From: Brachycybe producta
Taxonomy: Eukaryota > Arthropoda > Diplopoda > Playtdesmida > Andrognathidae
Direction: 5' to 3'
Assembly (NCBI GenBank): GCA_036925085.1
Contig: JAUPFP010000022.1
Coordinates: 2,433,501 to 2,497,500, forward strand
DNA: 64,000 nucleotides
The notes below the pieces were generated by a model. That model made no database searches. It had not been told where the DNA came from and saw nothing but the letters and a program-made list of their open reading frames with translations. The position numbers and the translations under genes were made by a program. This document shows, piece after piece, positions 58,319 to 64,000 of the stretch (the first letter of the stretch is position 1; each line of letters begins with the position of its first letter).

Positions 58319-64000
<5,682 letters not shown>

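Overview
The window is nuclear DNA from a multicellular animal. Nine of its ten genes have animal-type exon-intron structure and/or clear relatives among animal proteins: Orai, MORN3, PIPOX, two ABCC transporters, a C2H2 zinc-finger protein, XBP1, Pelota and clathrin heavy chain. Base composition is AT-rich, introns are mostly a few hundred bases, genes are packed closely, and small foldback repeats are very frequent. This fits a small-genome marine invertebrate. I lean weakly towards a tunicate, but nothing here decides it. The spliced models of the eight multi-exon genes came out in one open frame, and the seven that are complete are multiples of three, which is the main support for the exon coordinates.

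Layout. 0.45-0.95 kb: last exon of the store-operated calcium channel Orai (+). 1.3-3.0 kb: MORN3 (-). 4.2-7.0 kb: peroxisomal sarcosine/pipecolate oxidase PIPOX (-). 8.7-11.2 kb: a head-to-head pair of related, intronless, secreted QxW-motif (ricin-B-like) proteins. 11.3-18.5 and 20.9-28.5 kb: two complete tandem ABCC5/11/12-type transporters (-) with 18 and 19 coding exons. 28.5-39.9 kb: gene-poor and repeat-rich, with five copies of one foldback element, a 1.5-kb composite inverted-repeat element and a 245-bp pure AT tract. 39.9-42.4 kb: two-exon C2H2 zinc-finger gene (-). 42.4-47.9 kb: gene-free spacer between two divergent genes. 48.0-51.1 kb: XBP1 (+). 52.1-56.0 kb: Pelota/Dom34 (-). 58.3-64.0 kb: 3' part of clathrin heavy chain (-), running off the right edge.

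The genes are not a pathway cluster. They are unrelated housekeeping and signalling genes, except for the two local duplications (secreted lectin-like pair and ABCC pair). XBP1 is the most informative gene. Its exon 2 can form two adjacent hairpins that would release a 23-nt IRE1 intron and switch the reading frame into an acidic activation domain. The unspliced frame still encodes a hydrophobic segment and ends in a sequence resembling the vertebrate XBP1u translational-arrest peptide.

Mobile DNA is the other theme. At least two dozen copies or fragments of a hairpin element flanked by TTAA lie in introns and spacers. Six near-complete (plus one partial) copies of a ~205-bp foldback element have 9-bp target duplications, and each near-complete copy carries a perfect TGACGTCA site. 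Several insertions are nested.
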